From Tepidiforma bonchosmolovskayae (GTDB lineage Bacteria > Chloroflexota > Dehalococcoidia > Tepidiformales > Tepidiformaceae): DNA of 64,000 nucleotides. This document shows, one piece after another, positions 10,092 through 20,135 of the stretch. The notes under the pieces are model-generated. The model did not search any database. It saw only the letters and a program-made list of their open reading frames with translations, and had not been told where the DNA came from. The DNA is taken from the NCBI RefSeq assembly GCF_008838325.1, contig NZ_CP042829.1, forward strand, positions 1,240,001-1,304,000, given 5' to 3'. Numbering within the stretch: position 1 is the stretch's first letter; each line of letters starts with the position of its first letter. Position numbers and translations under genes: made by a program.

Positions 10092-12483
10092 CCTCGCTCG
10101 CGTCCGTCACGAAGACAAAGCGCAGCTCCTTCCGCGCCTCCTCCGGCACGTCCTCGGTGTCGCGCTCGTTCTCCTTCGGCAGAATCACGGTGCGGATCCC
10201 GGCCCGGTGCGCCGCCAGCACCTTCTCCTTGATGCCGCCGACCGGCAGCACCCGCCCGTGGAGCGTAATTTCGCCCGTCATCGCGACGTCGCTGCGCACG
10301 GGCCGCCCGCTCGCCAGCGATACGAGCGCCGTCGCCATCGTCACGCCCGCCGAGGGGCCATCCTTCGGCACGGCGCCCGCCGGAACATGGACATGGACCG
10401 CCTTGTGCTCGAAGAAGCCGGGGTCGATGCCCAGCTTCGCCGCGTTCGAACGGACCCAGGTCAGCGCGGCCTGCACGCTTTCGCGCATCACATCGCCGAG
10501 CTGCCCGGTGAGGATGAGCCGCTCCTCGCCGGCGGGCATCGCCGCGGCCTCCACCTGGAGCACGTCGCCGCCGGCCGTGGTCCAGGCCAGCCCGGTGGCA
10601 ATGCCCGGGCGGTCGATCCGGATGAATGCGTCCTCCGGGATGCGCGGCCGGCCGAGGTACCGTTCGACGGCAGCGACGTCGATGGTCACCGGGGTCGCTT
10701 CGCCTTCGACCACGCGCCGGGCGACCCTGCGGACGACGCCGGCGATCTCCCGTTCGAGGCCGCGCACGCCGGCTTCGCGGGTGTACCGCCGGATGATGTG
10801 GCGGAGGGCATCCGGTTCGAACACGATTTCGCCGGGCTTGAGCCCGTGGGCGCGGAGCTGCCGCGGCACGAGGTACCGCTCGGCGATGTGCAGCTTCTCG
10901 TCCTCGGTGTAGCCCGAGAGCTGCATCACCTCCATCCGGTCGCGGAGCGGCGGCGAGATGGTATCGAGCGTGTTCGCCGTGGCGATGAAGAGCACGGCCG
11001 AGAGGTCGAACGGCACGCCGAGGTACGTATCGGTGAAGCGGTGGTTCTGGGCCGGGTCGAGCACCTCGAGCAGGGCTGCGGCCGGGTCGCCGCGCCAGTC
11101 GCTGCCGACCTTATCGATTTCGTCGAGCATGATGACGGGGTCGCGCGTGCCGGCCTGGCGGAGGGCCTGGATGATCCGGCCGGGCATCGCGCCGATGTAG
11201 GTCCGCCGGTGGCCGCGAATCTCCGCCTCGTCATGCACGCCGCCGAGCGCCACGCGCGCGAACTTCCGGTCGAGCGCCCGGGCGATCGACTGCCCGAGGC
11301 TCGTCTTGCCGACGCCGGGCGGGCCGACGAAGCAGAGGATCGGCTCGGCGGCGGCGCGTTCGGTCGGCGGCAGGTCGGGACCGTCGCCGGCCGCGGCGGC
11401 GCGCTCGGCCCGCAGCTTGCGGACGGCGAGGTAGTCGAGGATGCGGTCCTTGATCTTGTCGAGGTCGTAGTGGTCCTCGTCGAGCACCGTGCGGGCGCGT
11501 TCGATATCGATGGCGGAGCCGCTGAGCTTCTGCCAGGGGAGGTTCGCAAGCCAGTCGAGGTACGTGCGGATGATCCCCTGCTCGGGCGAACCGGCGGGCA
11601 GGAGGGCGAGCCGTTCGAGCTCGCGGTCGGCCTCGGCGCGCGCCTCGGGCGGGAGGCCGGCCTCATCAAGGGCACGGCGCAGCTCGGCCAGCTCCTCGCC
11701 TTCGCCCTCGCCCAGCTCCTTCTGGATGGAGCGCAGCTGCTCGCGGAGGAAGTACTCGCGCTGCGATTTCGAAAGCCGCTGCTCGGTCTCCTGGGCGATC
11801 TTCCGGCCGAGCTCGCGGACGGCGATCTCGTGCTGGATGAATTCGATCAGCTTGCGGAGCTTCGCCTCGACGGTATCCAGCTCGAGCAGCTCCTGCCGCT
11901 GTGCGCCGCTGAGCGGCATCGCCGCGCCGACCAGGTAGCAGAGCTGGAGCGGGTCCGTGAGCGCCTCGGCGGCGGCGACGAACTCCTGCGGCAGCTGGAT
12001 GACGGCGACGAGCTTCGCAATCAGCTCGAGGACGGCCCGCCGGAGCACTTCGCCTTCCGGGCCTTCGACCGGCCGCTCGGGCGCGCGCTCCACCCGGGCC
12101 TGGAGGTACGGCTCGGTGCCCGTGAACTCGAGGATCCGGACCCGCTCGATGCCCTGGACAACGACCTGGAGCGTCCCTTCGCCGGCGCGGGCGAGGTGGT
12201 GGACCACGCCGATTGTGCCGACCCGGTAGACGTGGTCCGGCCCGGCCAGGTCGACATCGTCGGTGTTCTGGGCGACGAACACGAGCCGCCGGTCGGCGCG
12301 CATCACGTCGTCGATGAGGCGGACGGAGCGGGGCTGGCCGACGGCGAGGGGGACGACGGCGAAGGGGAAGACGACCGTGCCCCCGCGGAGCGGCATAACC
12401 GGGAGGATTTCGATGCCGCCCTCATCGGAGGACGGCGGAACGTCGGCCGGAACCCCGGGCACCGAAAACGGTTCGCTGCTCAT
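10048..12483 (-). CDS. lon: ATP-dependent protease Lon
   Basis: The 811-aa protein has the three Lon parts: an N-terminal LON substrate domain (LPVMPLRGGTVVFPFAVVPL), an AAA+ ATPase with Walker A GPPGVGKTSLGQSIA near residue 385 and Walker B PVIMLDEIDKVG, and a C-terminal serine/lysine protease domain. The catalytic Ser is in PKDGPSAGVTMATA (about residue 709) and the Lys in GGIKEKVLAAHRAG. It degrades damaged and regulatory proteins in the cytoplasm. The ATG at 12481-12483 overlaps the hsp20 stop by 4 bp (ATGA), so it is made with the small heat-shock protein. The PEVIREAL-type C-terminus is normal, with a short Gly/Ala tail. Confidence 0.96.
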   Translation of the reverse strand: MSSEPFSVPGVPADVPPSSDEGGIEILPVMPLRGGTVVFPFAVVPLAVGQPRSVRLIDDVMRADRRLVFVAQNTDDVDLAGPDHVYRVGTIGVVHHLARAGEGTLQVVVQGIERVRILEFTGTEPYLQARVERAPERPVEGPEGEVLRRAVLELIAKLVAVIQLPQEFVAAAEALTDPLQLCYLVGAAMPLSGAQRQELLELDTVEAKLRKLIEFIQHEIAVRELGRKIAQETEQRLSKSQREYFLREQLRSIQKELGEGEGEELAELRRALDEAGLPPEARAEADRELERLALLPAGSPEQGIIRTYLDWLANLPWQKLSGSAIDIERARTVLDEDHYDLDKIKDRILDYLAVRKLRAERAAAAGDGPDLPPTERAAAEPILCFVGPPGVGKTSLGQSIARALDRKFARVALGGVHDEAEIRGHRRTYIGAMPGRIIQALRQAGTRDPVIMLDEIDKVGSDWRGDPAAALLEVLDPAQNHRFTDTYLGVPFDLSAVLFIATANTLDTISPPLRDRMEVMQLSGYTEDEKLHIAERYLVPRQLRAHGLKPGEIVFEPDALRHIIRRYTREAGVRGLEREIAGVVRRVARRVVEGEATPVTIDVAAVERYLGRPRIPEDAFIRIDRPGIATGLAWTTAGGDVLQVEAAAMPAGEERLILTGQLGDVMRESVQAALTWVRSNAAKLGIDPGFFEHKAVHVHVPAGAVPKDGPSAGVTMATALVSLASGRPVRSDVAMTGEITLHGRVLPVGGIKEKVLAAHRAGIRTVILPKENERDTEDVPEEARKELRFVFVTDASEVIREALGEGAAPGA

Positions 12484-12899
12484 CGTGCGGCACCTCCGCT
12501 GGTCTTCGGGAATTCGAGCAGCAGGAGGCCGTTGTCGTAGCTTGCGCGCGTGCCTTCGGGGTCGATGCTGCAGGGGAGCGGCACTTCGAGCCGGAACGGC
12601 CCCTGGCGGACCTGGGCGGCGTGGTAGCGGGCATCGACCGGCGGGGGCGGGAGCCGGCGCTGGCCTTCGATGACGACCGCGTCGTCGTAGAACAGCAGGT
12701 CGATGTCCTCGACCGAGACGCCGGCCAGTTCGACGAGCACGGAAAGCGCATCGGCGGTTTCGGTGACGTCGGCGGCGGGCCGCCACCACGGCTGGGCCAG
12801 GCGGACGCGTTCGCGCCCGGGGAGCACGCCCGCGGCAAGCGGCTCCGGGCCGGTGCGGACGAGCAGGGCGTAGCGGTAGCTGATGCGGCGGTAGCGCAC
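12480..12899 (-). CDS. Hsp20/alpha-crystallin small heat-shock protein
   Basis: The 139-aa protein carries an alpha-crystallin domain (about residues 42-132): PAADVTETADALSVLVELAG, VSVEDIDLLFYDDAVVIEGQ, FRLEVPLPCSIDPEGTRAS and the closing GLLLLEFPK. It is a holdase chaperone that would hand clients to refolding or to Lon, whose gene follows with a 4-bp overlap. The GTG start has GGAGG 5 nt upstream. I found no CIRCE-like inverted repeat in the 128 bp upstream, so heat regulation by HrcA is not evident. Confidence 0.92.
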   Translation of the reverse strand: MRYRRISYRYALLVRTGPEPLAAGVLPGRERVRLAQPWWRPAADVTETADALSVLVELAGVSVEDIDLLFYDDAVVIEGQRRLPPPPVDARYHAAQVRQGPFRLEVPLPCSIDPEGTRASYDNGLLLLEFPKTSGGAAR

Positions 12900-13027
12900 G
12901 GGGGCCTCCTGCGCGGCGCCCGGGCCGGGCGGGGCCCCGGGCCATCACCCCTTCAGCATGGCGCAGGCGCCGCGCAGCGGACAAGGGCCGAACGGTCCCC
13001 TCATTCGGCGGGGGATGGGGGCGCCGG

Positions 13028-13240
13028 CTACTCCTCCCGCCCGCGGCGGCCGAGCAGCCGCAGCACCTCGTCGACCGGGAAGGCGAGAGCGTGGAGGGAG
13101 ACGACGAGGATGGCGGCCGTGACGGCGGTCAGCTCGTCGGGGCCGGCGCCGGTCACGTCCTGCCAGGTCAGCGCGGCGGCCGCGAGCACGGCCAGGACTG
13201 CCGCCAGGGTGGTGCGGACCTTCGCGTGGTAGCCGTTCAT
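13028..13240 (-). CDS. Small two-TM (holin-like) membrane protein
   Basis: The 70-aa protein has two hydrophobic stretches (TTLAAVLAVLAAAALTW and ELTAVTAAILVVSLHALAF), an Asp/Gly-rich turn between them and a basic tail (LRLLGRRGREE). That is the size and topology of class II phage holins, but two-TM proteins are too simple for a firm call. GGAGG lies 5 nt before the ATG. Its start overlaps the stop of the preceding 56-aa membrane-protein gene by 4 bp, so the two are probably co-translated. Possible links are to the lone phage portal gene at 48447, or to none. Confidence 0.55.
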   Translation of the reverse strand: MNGYHAKVRTTLAAVLAVLAAAALTWQDVTGAGPDELTAVTAAILVVSLHALAFPVDEVLRLLGRRGREE

Positions 13241-13407
13241 GCGAGCCTCCGGGCGAGCGCGGCGGCGAGCAGGGGCGGCAGGCCGAGCGCCGCCGCGGCG
13301 ACCAGGCCGCCGAGCGGGCCGGTGGCTGCGCCGATGAGGGCTGCACCGGTGCCCTGGGCGAGGACGACGGCCGCGCGGCGCGGGAGCCGGCTGGTGGACG
13401 TGGTCAT
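13237..13407 (-). CDS. Very small Ala/Gly-rich membrane protein
   Basis: The 56-aa product starts MTTSTSRLPRRAAVVLAQG and has one or two hydrophobic, Gly/Ala/Leu-rich segments ending ALARRLA. I do not recognise it. GGAGG lies about 8 nt upstream of the ATG, and its stop overlaps the start of the next 70-aa membrane protein (ATGA). The paired arrangement suggests a two-component membrane complex such as a holin pair or small toxin-like peptides; this is inference. Confidence 0.5.
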   Translation of the reverse strand: MTTSTSRLPRRAAVVLAQGTGAALIGAATGPLGGLVAAAALGLPPLLAAALARRLA

Positions 13408-13508
13408 GGGGCAAACCTCCGGGCGGGGGGATTCTCCCCCAACCCTCGCACCCGGGGCGTCGAGCGCCAAGCCCGGCCCGTCACCGGCCCGCTCGCAGGA
13501 ACGGACAA

Positions 13509-13536
13509 CGGGCCCGGGGGAGGTTCCCCGGGCCCG
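13509..13536 (-). terminator. Terminator of the liv operon
   Basis: A perfect 11-bp GC-rich stem (13509-13519 with 13526-13536) encloses a 6-nt loop, 30 nt past the stop of the binding-protein gene. Read on the minus strand it is followed by TTGTCC, a short U-containing tail. Confidence 0.75.
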
Positions 13537-13565
13537 CTGGGCGGTTCGTGCCGGAAGGGCGGCCG

Positions 13566-14909
13566 CTACTTCTTCTTGCCGACGTCGATGACCTCGCCGA
13601 AGAGGTCCCACTTCTTGGCGGAGGGGTTGTACTTCGCCAGCTGCTCGGCCTGGATCGGGTAGTAGTCCGGGCTGGGCGAGTCGAGCGGCGAGGTGTTGAT
13701 GAGGATGCCCGGCAGGAGCGTCTCAATCCGCAGGTCCTTGATGCTCGTCGCCTGCTTCATGATGTTCTCCCGGGTCAGGTTGTTCCCGGCCCGCTTCAGC
13801 ACGCCCTCGACGAGCGTCTGCGCAACGCTGTAGCCGTAGACGTTGAAGCCGTCGTTCGGGTTGCCATCCGGGTAGTACTTCTTCATGAAGGCCTTGTAGT
13901 CCTGGATGGCCTTATCGTTGGCCCACTGCGGGTCGCCCGGGTCCTTGATGTAAATGGTGGTGATGATGTTGCTCAGGTCCGCGCCCTGCTGGGCCGCCGG
14001 GTCGAGCACGGCCGGGATCGACTGCGAGACCGAGTTCAGGAGGATGGTGGGCTTCCAGCCGACCTGGGTCGCCGCGATGAGCGCCTGGGTCGCGAACTTC
14101 GGGGTCGCGATGATGAAGAAGGTATCGGCGCCGGATTCCTTCAGCTGGGTCACCTGGGCGCTGACCGACGCATCAGTGGTCGCGTACGTGGCTTCCTTGA
14201 CGATGACCTGCGAGGCCTTTGCGCCGAGCGCCTTCTTGAAGCCCTCGAGGTAGTCCTTGCCGTAGTCGTCGTTCTGGTAGAGGATGGCGACCTTCGCGTT
14301 CGGCTTTTCCTTCGAGAGCCACTCGACGTAGATGGCCGATTCGGACTGGTAGTCAGGCTGCCAGCCCATCGTCCACGGATGGCTCTTCGGGTCGGCGCCC
14401 CACTTCGAAGCGCCCGTCGCGACGAAGATGTGCGGGACCTTCTGCTGGTTCAGGTAGTCCCAGATCGCCGTGTTGGACGGCGTGCCGAGCGTATTGAAGA
14501 TGAAGAGCACCTTCTCCTGCTCGACCAGCGTGCGGGCGCACTGGACCGTCTTGTCCGGCGAGTACTGGTCGTCCTGGGTGATGAACGTGATCTTCCGGCC
14601 GTTCACCCCGCCCTGCTCATTCACCATCTTGAAGTAGGCTTCGATGGACTTCCCGATGGTGCCGTAGGCCGCAGCCGGGCCGGAGAACGGATAGCAGCTG
14701 CCGATCTTGATCTCGGTGTCCGACGCGCCGGTGTCGTACTTCTTGACGTCCTGCTGCTGCGTCGGGCTGGCCGCCGCCGTGGCAGCGCCGCCGGGGGCGG
14801 GCGTCTCCTTCTTGGTGTCGTCGTCATCGCCGCCGCAGGCGGCAGCGAGGACCATGGCGACCGCTGCCAGCAGCGCCAGCAACGCGGTCCAGCGTTTCGG
14901 TTTCCTCAT
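13566..14909 (-). CDS. Branched-chain amino-acid-type ABC transporter, substrate-binding lipoprotein
   Basis: The 447-aa protein begins with a lipoprotein signal (MRKPKRWTALLALLAAVAMV, then LAAAC with Cys25), an acidic GGDDDD linker and a periplasmic-binding-protein type I fold: IKIGSCYPFSGPAAAYG, GVNGRKITFITQDDQYSPDK and VAILYQNDDYGKDYLEGFKK. It would capture substrate outside the membrane for LivHM. This family also binds urea, short amides and aromatic acids, so leucine/isoleucine/valine is not certain. GGAGGG sits 10 nt before the ATG. It is the last gene of the five-gene operon, with a terminator directly downstream and a 63-bp gap from livM. Confidence 0.9.
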   Translation of the reverse strand: MRKPKRWTALLALLAAVAMVLAAACGGDDDDTKKETPAPGGAATAAASPTQQQDVKKYDTGASDTEIKIGSCYPFSGPAAAYGTIGKSIEAYFKMVNEQGGVNGRKITFITQDDQYSPDKTVQCARTLVEQEKVLFIFNTLGTPSNTAIWDYLNQQKVPHIFVATGASKWGADPKSHPWTMGWQPDYQSESAIYVEWLSKEKPNAKVAILYQNDDYGKDYLEGFKKALGAKASQVIVKEATYATTDASVSAQVTQLKESGADTFFIIATPKFATQALIAATQVGWKPTILLNSVSQSIPAVLDPAAQQGADLSNIITTIYIKDPGDPQWANDKAIQDYKAFMKKYYPDGNPNDGFNVYGYSVAQTLVEGVLKRAGNNLTRENIMKQATSIKDLRIETLLPGILINTSPLDSPSPDYYPIQAEQLAKYNPSAKKWDLFGEVIDVGKKK

Positions 14910-14972
14910 CTGGTGCGTTCCCTCCTGAATTCGAGTTCTGCCTTCACATGCCCTGCGGGCATGGGAATGCCG

Positions 14973-16235
14973 TCAGGACCGGCCCGCCCCGGCCTCGCCC
15001 GGCCGCCCGGCGATGGCGGCCGCCTCCTGGGCAGCCGCCGGTTTGCGCATGCGCATCCCGGAGCGGGCGTACCGCCACGTCTGCTCCAGGAATCCGACCA
15101 CCCCATGCCGCATCACGTACATGAATACGATGAGGATGGCCGCCTGGATTGCATCGGGCGCCGACTTGTTGATGGACACGGTGACATCGGGCACGAACTG
15201 CTGGAACAGGCCGCCGATGATCGCCCCGTTGATCGTCGCCACCCCGCCGATGACCGCGCCGACGAGGAAGCGGATGGAGAGGAGCGGCGAGTACTGGTCG
15301 GGCGAAACGAACTGGATGACCACGCCATTGAGGGCGCCGGCCAGCCCGGCAAAGGCCCCGGCGATGCCGAAGACGGTCATCTTGTAGAGCGCCACATTGA
15401 CGCCCATCGCCGCGGCAGCGGTCTCGTTGTCGCGGATGGCGACCAGCGCCCGCCCGAACCGGCCCCGCCGGATGTTCGCCGCCAGCACAAAGACGAGCAG
15501 CGCGAGGACCGCCGTGAGGTAGTAGAAGAACCGGTCGGGGTTCGTTTCCCAGAACGGGATGTTCAGCTTCCCGAACATGGAGACGCCCTGCACGCCGCCG
15601 GTGTAGTGCTCGAACTTCTTTGCCAGCGGGGTCACCGTCACGGCGAGCGAGAGGGTCGCGAGGGCCAGGTACGGCCCTTTGAAGCGGAGCGCCGGGATGC
15701 CGATGAGGAATCCGGCAACCCCGGCGAGGAGCGGCGCAATGAGCAGCGACCAGCCCCACGGCATCTCCCACTGCCGGAAGCCGATGCCGAGGGTGTAGCC
15801 GCCGATGGCGAAAAACGCGCTCTGCCCGAGCGAAATCTGGCCGCCGAAGCCGGTGAGGAGGTTGATCCCGACGATGACGATCATGAACTGGATGGCGACC
15901 GTCATCTTCAGCATCGAGGCGTGCGGGATCTTCTCCACGTAGAGCGGCATGAAGAGGAAGAACGCGATGATGAGCGCATACCCGGCCCAGCGGAGCGCCC
16001 GTGCGGCGGCCGGGCTGCGGTCGAGCAGGGGCGAAAGGGCCAGCGCCGCGACGACCGTGGCGATGGCGCTCAGGCTCAGGAGGGCGGCGAGGCCCGCGGC
16101 CGGCCGCACCAGCTTCCCGATTGCCGGGATATCGGCGATGTTCGTCTGCGGCTCCACCAGCCAGATGAGGCCGGCGAGGATGAGCAGCGGGAAGAACCAG
16201 TTCTTGCGGTAGTCGAACGTTCGCACGAAGTCCAT
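14973..16235 (-). CDS. livM: Branched-chain amino-acid-type ABC transporter permease LivM
   Basis: The 420-aa polytopic permease has a family-typical core from about residue 120: FMIVIVGINLLTGFGGQISLGQSAFFAIGG, and later FAGLAGALNGVVIQFVSPDQ. About 130 N-terminal residues carry extra TM segments, making it longer than a minimal LivM, a common variant. It forms the membrane channel with LivH and is powered by LivF/LivG. The start lies 3 bp after the livH stop. The C-terminal tail is Ala/Gly-rich and probably cytoplasmic. Confidence 0.92.
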   Translation of the reverse strand: MDFVRTFDYRKNWFFPLLILAGLIWLVEPQTNIADIPAIGKLVRPAAGLAALLSLSAIATVVAALALSPLLDRSPAAARALRWAGYALIIAFFLFMPLYVEKIPHASMLKMTVAIQFMIVIVGINLLTGFGGQISLGQSAFFAIGGYTLGIGFRQWEMPWGWSLLIAPLLAGVAGFLIGIPALRFKGPYLALATLSLAVTVTPLAKKFEHYTGGVQGVSMFGKLNIPFWETNPDRFFYYLTAVLALLVFVLAANIRRGRFGRALVAIRDNETAAAAMGVNVALYKMTVFGIAGAFAGLAGALNGVVIQFVSPDQYSPLLSIRFLVGAVIGGVATINGAIIGGLFQQFVPDVTVSINKSAPDAIQAAILIVFMYVMRHGVVGFLEQTWRYARSGMRMRKPAAAQEAAAIAGRPGEAGAGRS

Positions 16236-16238
16236 CGG

Positions 16239-17126
16239 CTACACCCTCTGCACGGCCTGGCGCCCGAAGAGACCGGCCGGGCGGACCAGGAGAACAGCGA
16301 CGATGACGACGAGCGCGAGCACGATATCGAGCTGCGTCCCGATGAATTCGATGTAGCGCCCGCCGAGGGCCACGATGTTGCCGAGCGCAATCCCGCCGAC
16401 GACCGCGCCGGGCGGCGAATCGAACCCGCCGAGGGTGGCCGAGGCGAAGGAGAAGATGAGCACGGTCGCCATGAAGTTCGGCTCAAGCTGGACGATCGGC
16501 GCCGAGAGGATGCCGGCCAGGGCGCCGGCCGCGGCGGCAATCCCCCAGCCGAGGGCGAGCATCCAGCCGACGTTGATGCCCACCAGCTGGCTCGAAACCG
16601 GCTGCGCGGCGGCGGCCCGCAGCCCCAGCCCCAGCTTCGTCCGCTGGAAGAGCACGTAGAGGGCCAGCATCAGGACGATGAGCACCACGAAGATGAACAG
16701 GTGGTAGGGGACGATGAAGATATCGCCCACCTGCCAGGAGGCCTGGCGGACGCCGGTGGGCAGCGGGAACGGCTTCGGCACGCCGGAGTAGATCCAGAGC
16801 GCCAGCGAGTTGAAGAAGAGGTAGAGACCGAGCGTCACGATGACGATGGTGAGCTCGGGCGCGTTCTGCACCGGCCGGATGAGGATGCGCTGGACGGCGA
16901 GCCCGGCCGCGAACGCCAGGATGAGCGTGAGCGGCACCGCCACCCAGTAGCCCATGCCCGCGTTCAGGAACGACCAGCAGATGTAGGTCGAGAACATCGC
17001 CATCTCGCCCTGGCCGAAGTTGATGATGTGCGTCGACCGGTAGATGAGCACGAGGGCGAGCGCGAGCAGGCCGTAGATGCACCCGTTCGCCGTGCCGGCC
17101 AGCACCAGCTGGATGAATTCGGTCAT
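16239..17126 (-). CDS. livH: Branched-chain amino-acid-type ABC transporter permease LivH
   Basis: The 295-aa protein has about eight TM helices and the LivH hallmark N-terminus: FIQLVLAGTANGCIYGLLALALVLIYRSTHIINFGQGEMAM. The C-terminal half has the conserved SFASATLGGFDSPPGAVVGG segment. It pairs with LivM. GAGGAGG precedes the ATG by about 5 nt, and the gene follows livF after 27 bp. Confidence 0.94.
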   Translation of the reverse strand: MTEFIQLVLAGTANGCIYGLLALALVLIYRSTHIINFGQGEMAMFSTYICWSFLNAGMGYWVAVPLTLILAFAAGLAVQRILIRPVQNAPELTIVIVTLGLYLFFNSLALWIYSGVPKPFPLPTGVRQASWQVGDIFIVPYHLFIFVVLIVLMLALYVLFQRTKLGLGLRAAAAQPVSSQLVGINVGWMLALGWGIAAAAGALAGILSAPIVQLEPNFMATVLIFSFASATLGGFDSPPGAVVGGIALGNIVALGGRYIEFIGTQLDIVLALVVIVAVLLVRPAGLFGRQAVQRV

Positions 17127-17153
17127 GCGTGCCTCCTCTTCGAACCCGGCGCC

Positions 17154-17863
<710 letters not shown>

Positions 17864-17867
<4 letters not shown>

Positions 17868-18652
17868 GCCTCCACCCCCAGGTACGCGCGGATGACCTCC
17901 GGGTCGCGCTGCACCTCCGCGGGCGTACCGTCCGCAATCTTCTTGCCGAAGTCGAGCACCACCACCTTCTCGCTGATGCCCATCACGAGGCCCATGTGGT
18001 GCTCGACGAGCAGCACGGTGACATCGAACCGCTCGCGGATGTCCTTGATGAGCGCGCCGAGGGCGCTGACCTCTTCGTGGTTCAGGCCGCCGGCCGGCTC
18101 GTCGAGGAGGAGCAGCTTCGGCTTGGCCACGAGCGCGCGGGCGAGCTCGATCCGCTTCAGCGTGCCGAAGGGGAGGCCCGCCGCCGGGTGGTCGGCCACC
18201 CGCTCCAGCCCGAGGTAGGCGATCGCTTCGTTGACGGCGGCTTCGGCCTCGCGCTCTTCGCGGTTCACCCACGGCAGCCGCAGCGCCTGCGAGAAGACGT
18301 CGGAGCGCGTGCGGGCGTGGGCGCCGACGCGGATGTTGTCCCGCACCGTCATCGACGGGAAGAGCGCCAGGTTCTGGAAGGTGCGGGCGATGCCGAGGCG
18401 CGGCACCTCATGGGCCGCAAGGCTGAGCAGGTTCCGCCCGCCGTACCAGATCTCGCCCGCCTGCGGGTGGTACAGGCGGGTGATGGCGTTGAACATCGTC
18501 GTCTTGCCCGCGCCGTTGGGCCCGATGAGCCCGACAATCTGCCCGGCGGGGACGTCGAACGAGACATCGTCGAGGGCGACCAGGCCGCCGAACCGCAGCG
18601 TGATGTTGCGCACGCTGAGGAGCGGCTGGGCCCCGTTGGTGGAACTCGTCAT
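17864..18652 (-). CDS. livG: Branched-chain amino-acid-type ABC transporter ATPase LivG
   Basis: The 262-aa ATPase has Walker A (LIGPNGAGKTTMFNAITR), the LivG insertion with RTFQNLALFPSMTVRDN, Walker B LLLLDEPAGGLNHEE and VLLVEHHMGLVMGISE. The signature loop reads GTLKRIELARALVAKP, whereas LSGGQQR is more usual; LivG proteins often have P-x-G-x-x-K/R-x-x-E here. It is the first gene of the operon, with a GGGGGGAGGG ribosome site. TTGCTC followed 18 bp later by TAGACT upstream on the minus strand is a weak promoter candidate. Confidence 0.95.
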
Positions 18653-18746
18653 CCCTCCCCCCTCAACTTTTGCGGCCGGAGTCTACGGGCTTGCCGCAGC
18701 TTGGAGCAAGGGCTTGCCGGGGTTCGAACGTTCGAGGGTGGTGAAC

Positions 18747-18766
18747 GGCTGAGCGGATGCTCAGCC
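18747..18766. terminator. Hairpin between livG and the DUF3179 gene
   Basis: GGCTGAGC and GCTCAGCC form a perfect 8-bp stem with a GGAT loop, about 90 nt beyond the stop of the minus-strand DUF3179 gene. There is no strong U-tract, so a terminator role is only likely. The rest of this 200-bp gap holds a short repeated GGGCTTGCCG and no gene that I can see. Confidence 0.4.
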
Positions 18767-18852
18767 AGGCCCGGCCGCCACGGCGCAGGTTCGCATCCGG
18801 ACGCTGTTCGGGGCCGCCGCGCAGGCTGCTGACCGGCCAGCCGGCCCTGCGC

Positions 18853-20073
18853 TCACGGCCGCCAGATGGCGGTGCCGGGGTGGAAGGCCGCCCACGCGAA
18901 CCAGAACTCCGTGGTGTGCAGGGCAGGCGTCAGCTGCCGGCCGGCCAGCGGCCCGGCAACCGCGCGCCCGAAGATGTCCCAGGTGGAGCCGGTCGCGTCG
19001 TCGGTGAACGTGCCGGGTTCCGGGCCGGGCGCGAAGCGGAGCGTCCGCCCGCCGAGCCGGGCTTCGTACGCGGCGGCAGCGCCGATATCGCGCGACTGCG
19101 CGATCTCCCGCTGGTCGAGCGCCGAGGCGGCGCCGGGCATCCAGAAGACGGCCACCGGTACGCCGCCCGCCTCCACGTTCGCCACCTTCGCGGCCGCCAG
19201 CGCCTCCATCGGCACCGCCAGGCCGCGGCCGGCCCGGTCGAGCGCGACCACCCGTTCGAGCGCGGGCAGGCGCGGGTCGGGCGTGCCCTGGAAGAGGAAG
19301 GGCTGGCTCGCGGCGTCGTAGAACTCGTAGGGGTTGATGCCGTAGGCCCGATCGAAACCGGTGTCCTCGGTGAGCGCGGGCGCCCGGGGGAAGGCGCGGC
19401 GGAACTCGCCCCAGGGCACGATGCTCGCCGGGAGCGGCTCCAGCCGCTGCCCCGCATAGGCGCCCACGATGCCCTCGCCGGTGGCCTGCTGCCACCAGCT
19501 CTCGGTCTGCCGGTCCCACATCACGAGATCGGAGTGGCGGAGGTTGCCGGAGACGCCGAAATCGAGCACCTGCCCGCCGACGCGCCGGTCGAAGGCGATC
19601 GCCGTGTTGCACAGCGGGCAGAAGGTGACGACCACCGGCCGCTCGCCGAAGCGGTCGTTCACCACCTCGTGCCAGGTGAGGATATGGAGCGGGTACCCCT
19701 TCGTAATGCCGTCGACCGTGACCACCGCAACGGGCAGCCGGTCGGCGTAGCTGAGCGTTTCGGCCGGCGCGAAGCGGGCCCGGCCGCCGCGCGGCGCAGA
19801 GATAGTGACGGCGCCATCGGCATCGAGCGGGGGGATGCAGTCGCGCGCGGGGCAGCCGCGGAGGATTTCGCGCGGGTCCACGGTCGCGCGGGAGAAGTCG
19901 GTGTTCGGCCAGTCGGGGAACTCCGACTGAAAGCTGATGAGGCGGTCAACCGGCGAGAGGGTGGCGGTCGGCGTGGGCGGCGGCGCCGGCGTCGCCACGG
20001 GCGCAGAGCCGCCGCTGCAGGCCGCCGCGAGGGCGAGGAGCGGCGCAAGGAAGGGGAGGGCGTGCGTGCGCAT
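18853..20073 (-). CDS. DUF3179-family lipoprotein
   Basis: The 406-aa protein matches DUF3179: ILTWHEVVNDRFGERPVVVTFCPLCNTAIAF, then LRHSDLVMWDRQTESWWQQ, and a C-terminal STWDIFGRAVAGPLAGRQL with HTTEFWFAWAAFHPGT. The CPLCNT motif resembles a metal or redox site. The N-terminus (MRTHALPFLAPLLALAAAC) is a lipoprotein signal with Cys19, followed by a Pro/Thr-rich linker, so it acts outside the membrane. DUF3179 has no proven biochemical role; genes of this family are frequent in haloarchaea, actinobacteria and Chloroflexota. Confidence 0.88.
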   Translation of the reverse strand: MRTHALPFLAPLLALAAACSGGSAPVATPAPPPTPTATLSPVDRLISFQSEFPDWPNTDFSRATVDPREILRGCPARDCIPPLDADGAVTISAPRGGRARFAPAETLSYADRLPVAVVTVDGITKGYPLHILTWHEVVNDRFGERPVVVTFCPLCNTAIAFDRRVGGQVLDFGVSGNLRHSDLVMWDRQTESWWQQATGEGIVGAYAGQRLEPLPASIVPWGEFRRAFPRAPALTEDTGFDRAYGINPYEFYDAASQPFLFQGTPDPRLPALERVVALDRAGRGLAVPMEALAAAKVANVEAGGVPVAVFWMPGAASALDQREIAQSRDIGAAAAYEARLGGRTLRFAPGPEPGTFTDDATGSTWDIFGRAVAGPLAGRQLTPALHTTEFWFAWAAFHPGTAIWRP

Positions 20074-20135
20074 GTGCGGCCGTAGTCTGGCCCCGCGACC
20101 GAAAAGAACCGGTCATGCCTGCTATCATCGGCGGG

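Noticed and set aside
12900-13027. CIRCE element before hsp20
   Set aside because: No TTAGCACTC-type inverted repeat is present in the gap.
18721-18735. TTCGAACGTTCGA as a second LexA site
   Set aside because: The half-sites are adjacent with no 4-bp spacer, so it does not fit the SOS box spacing.
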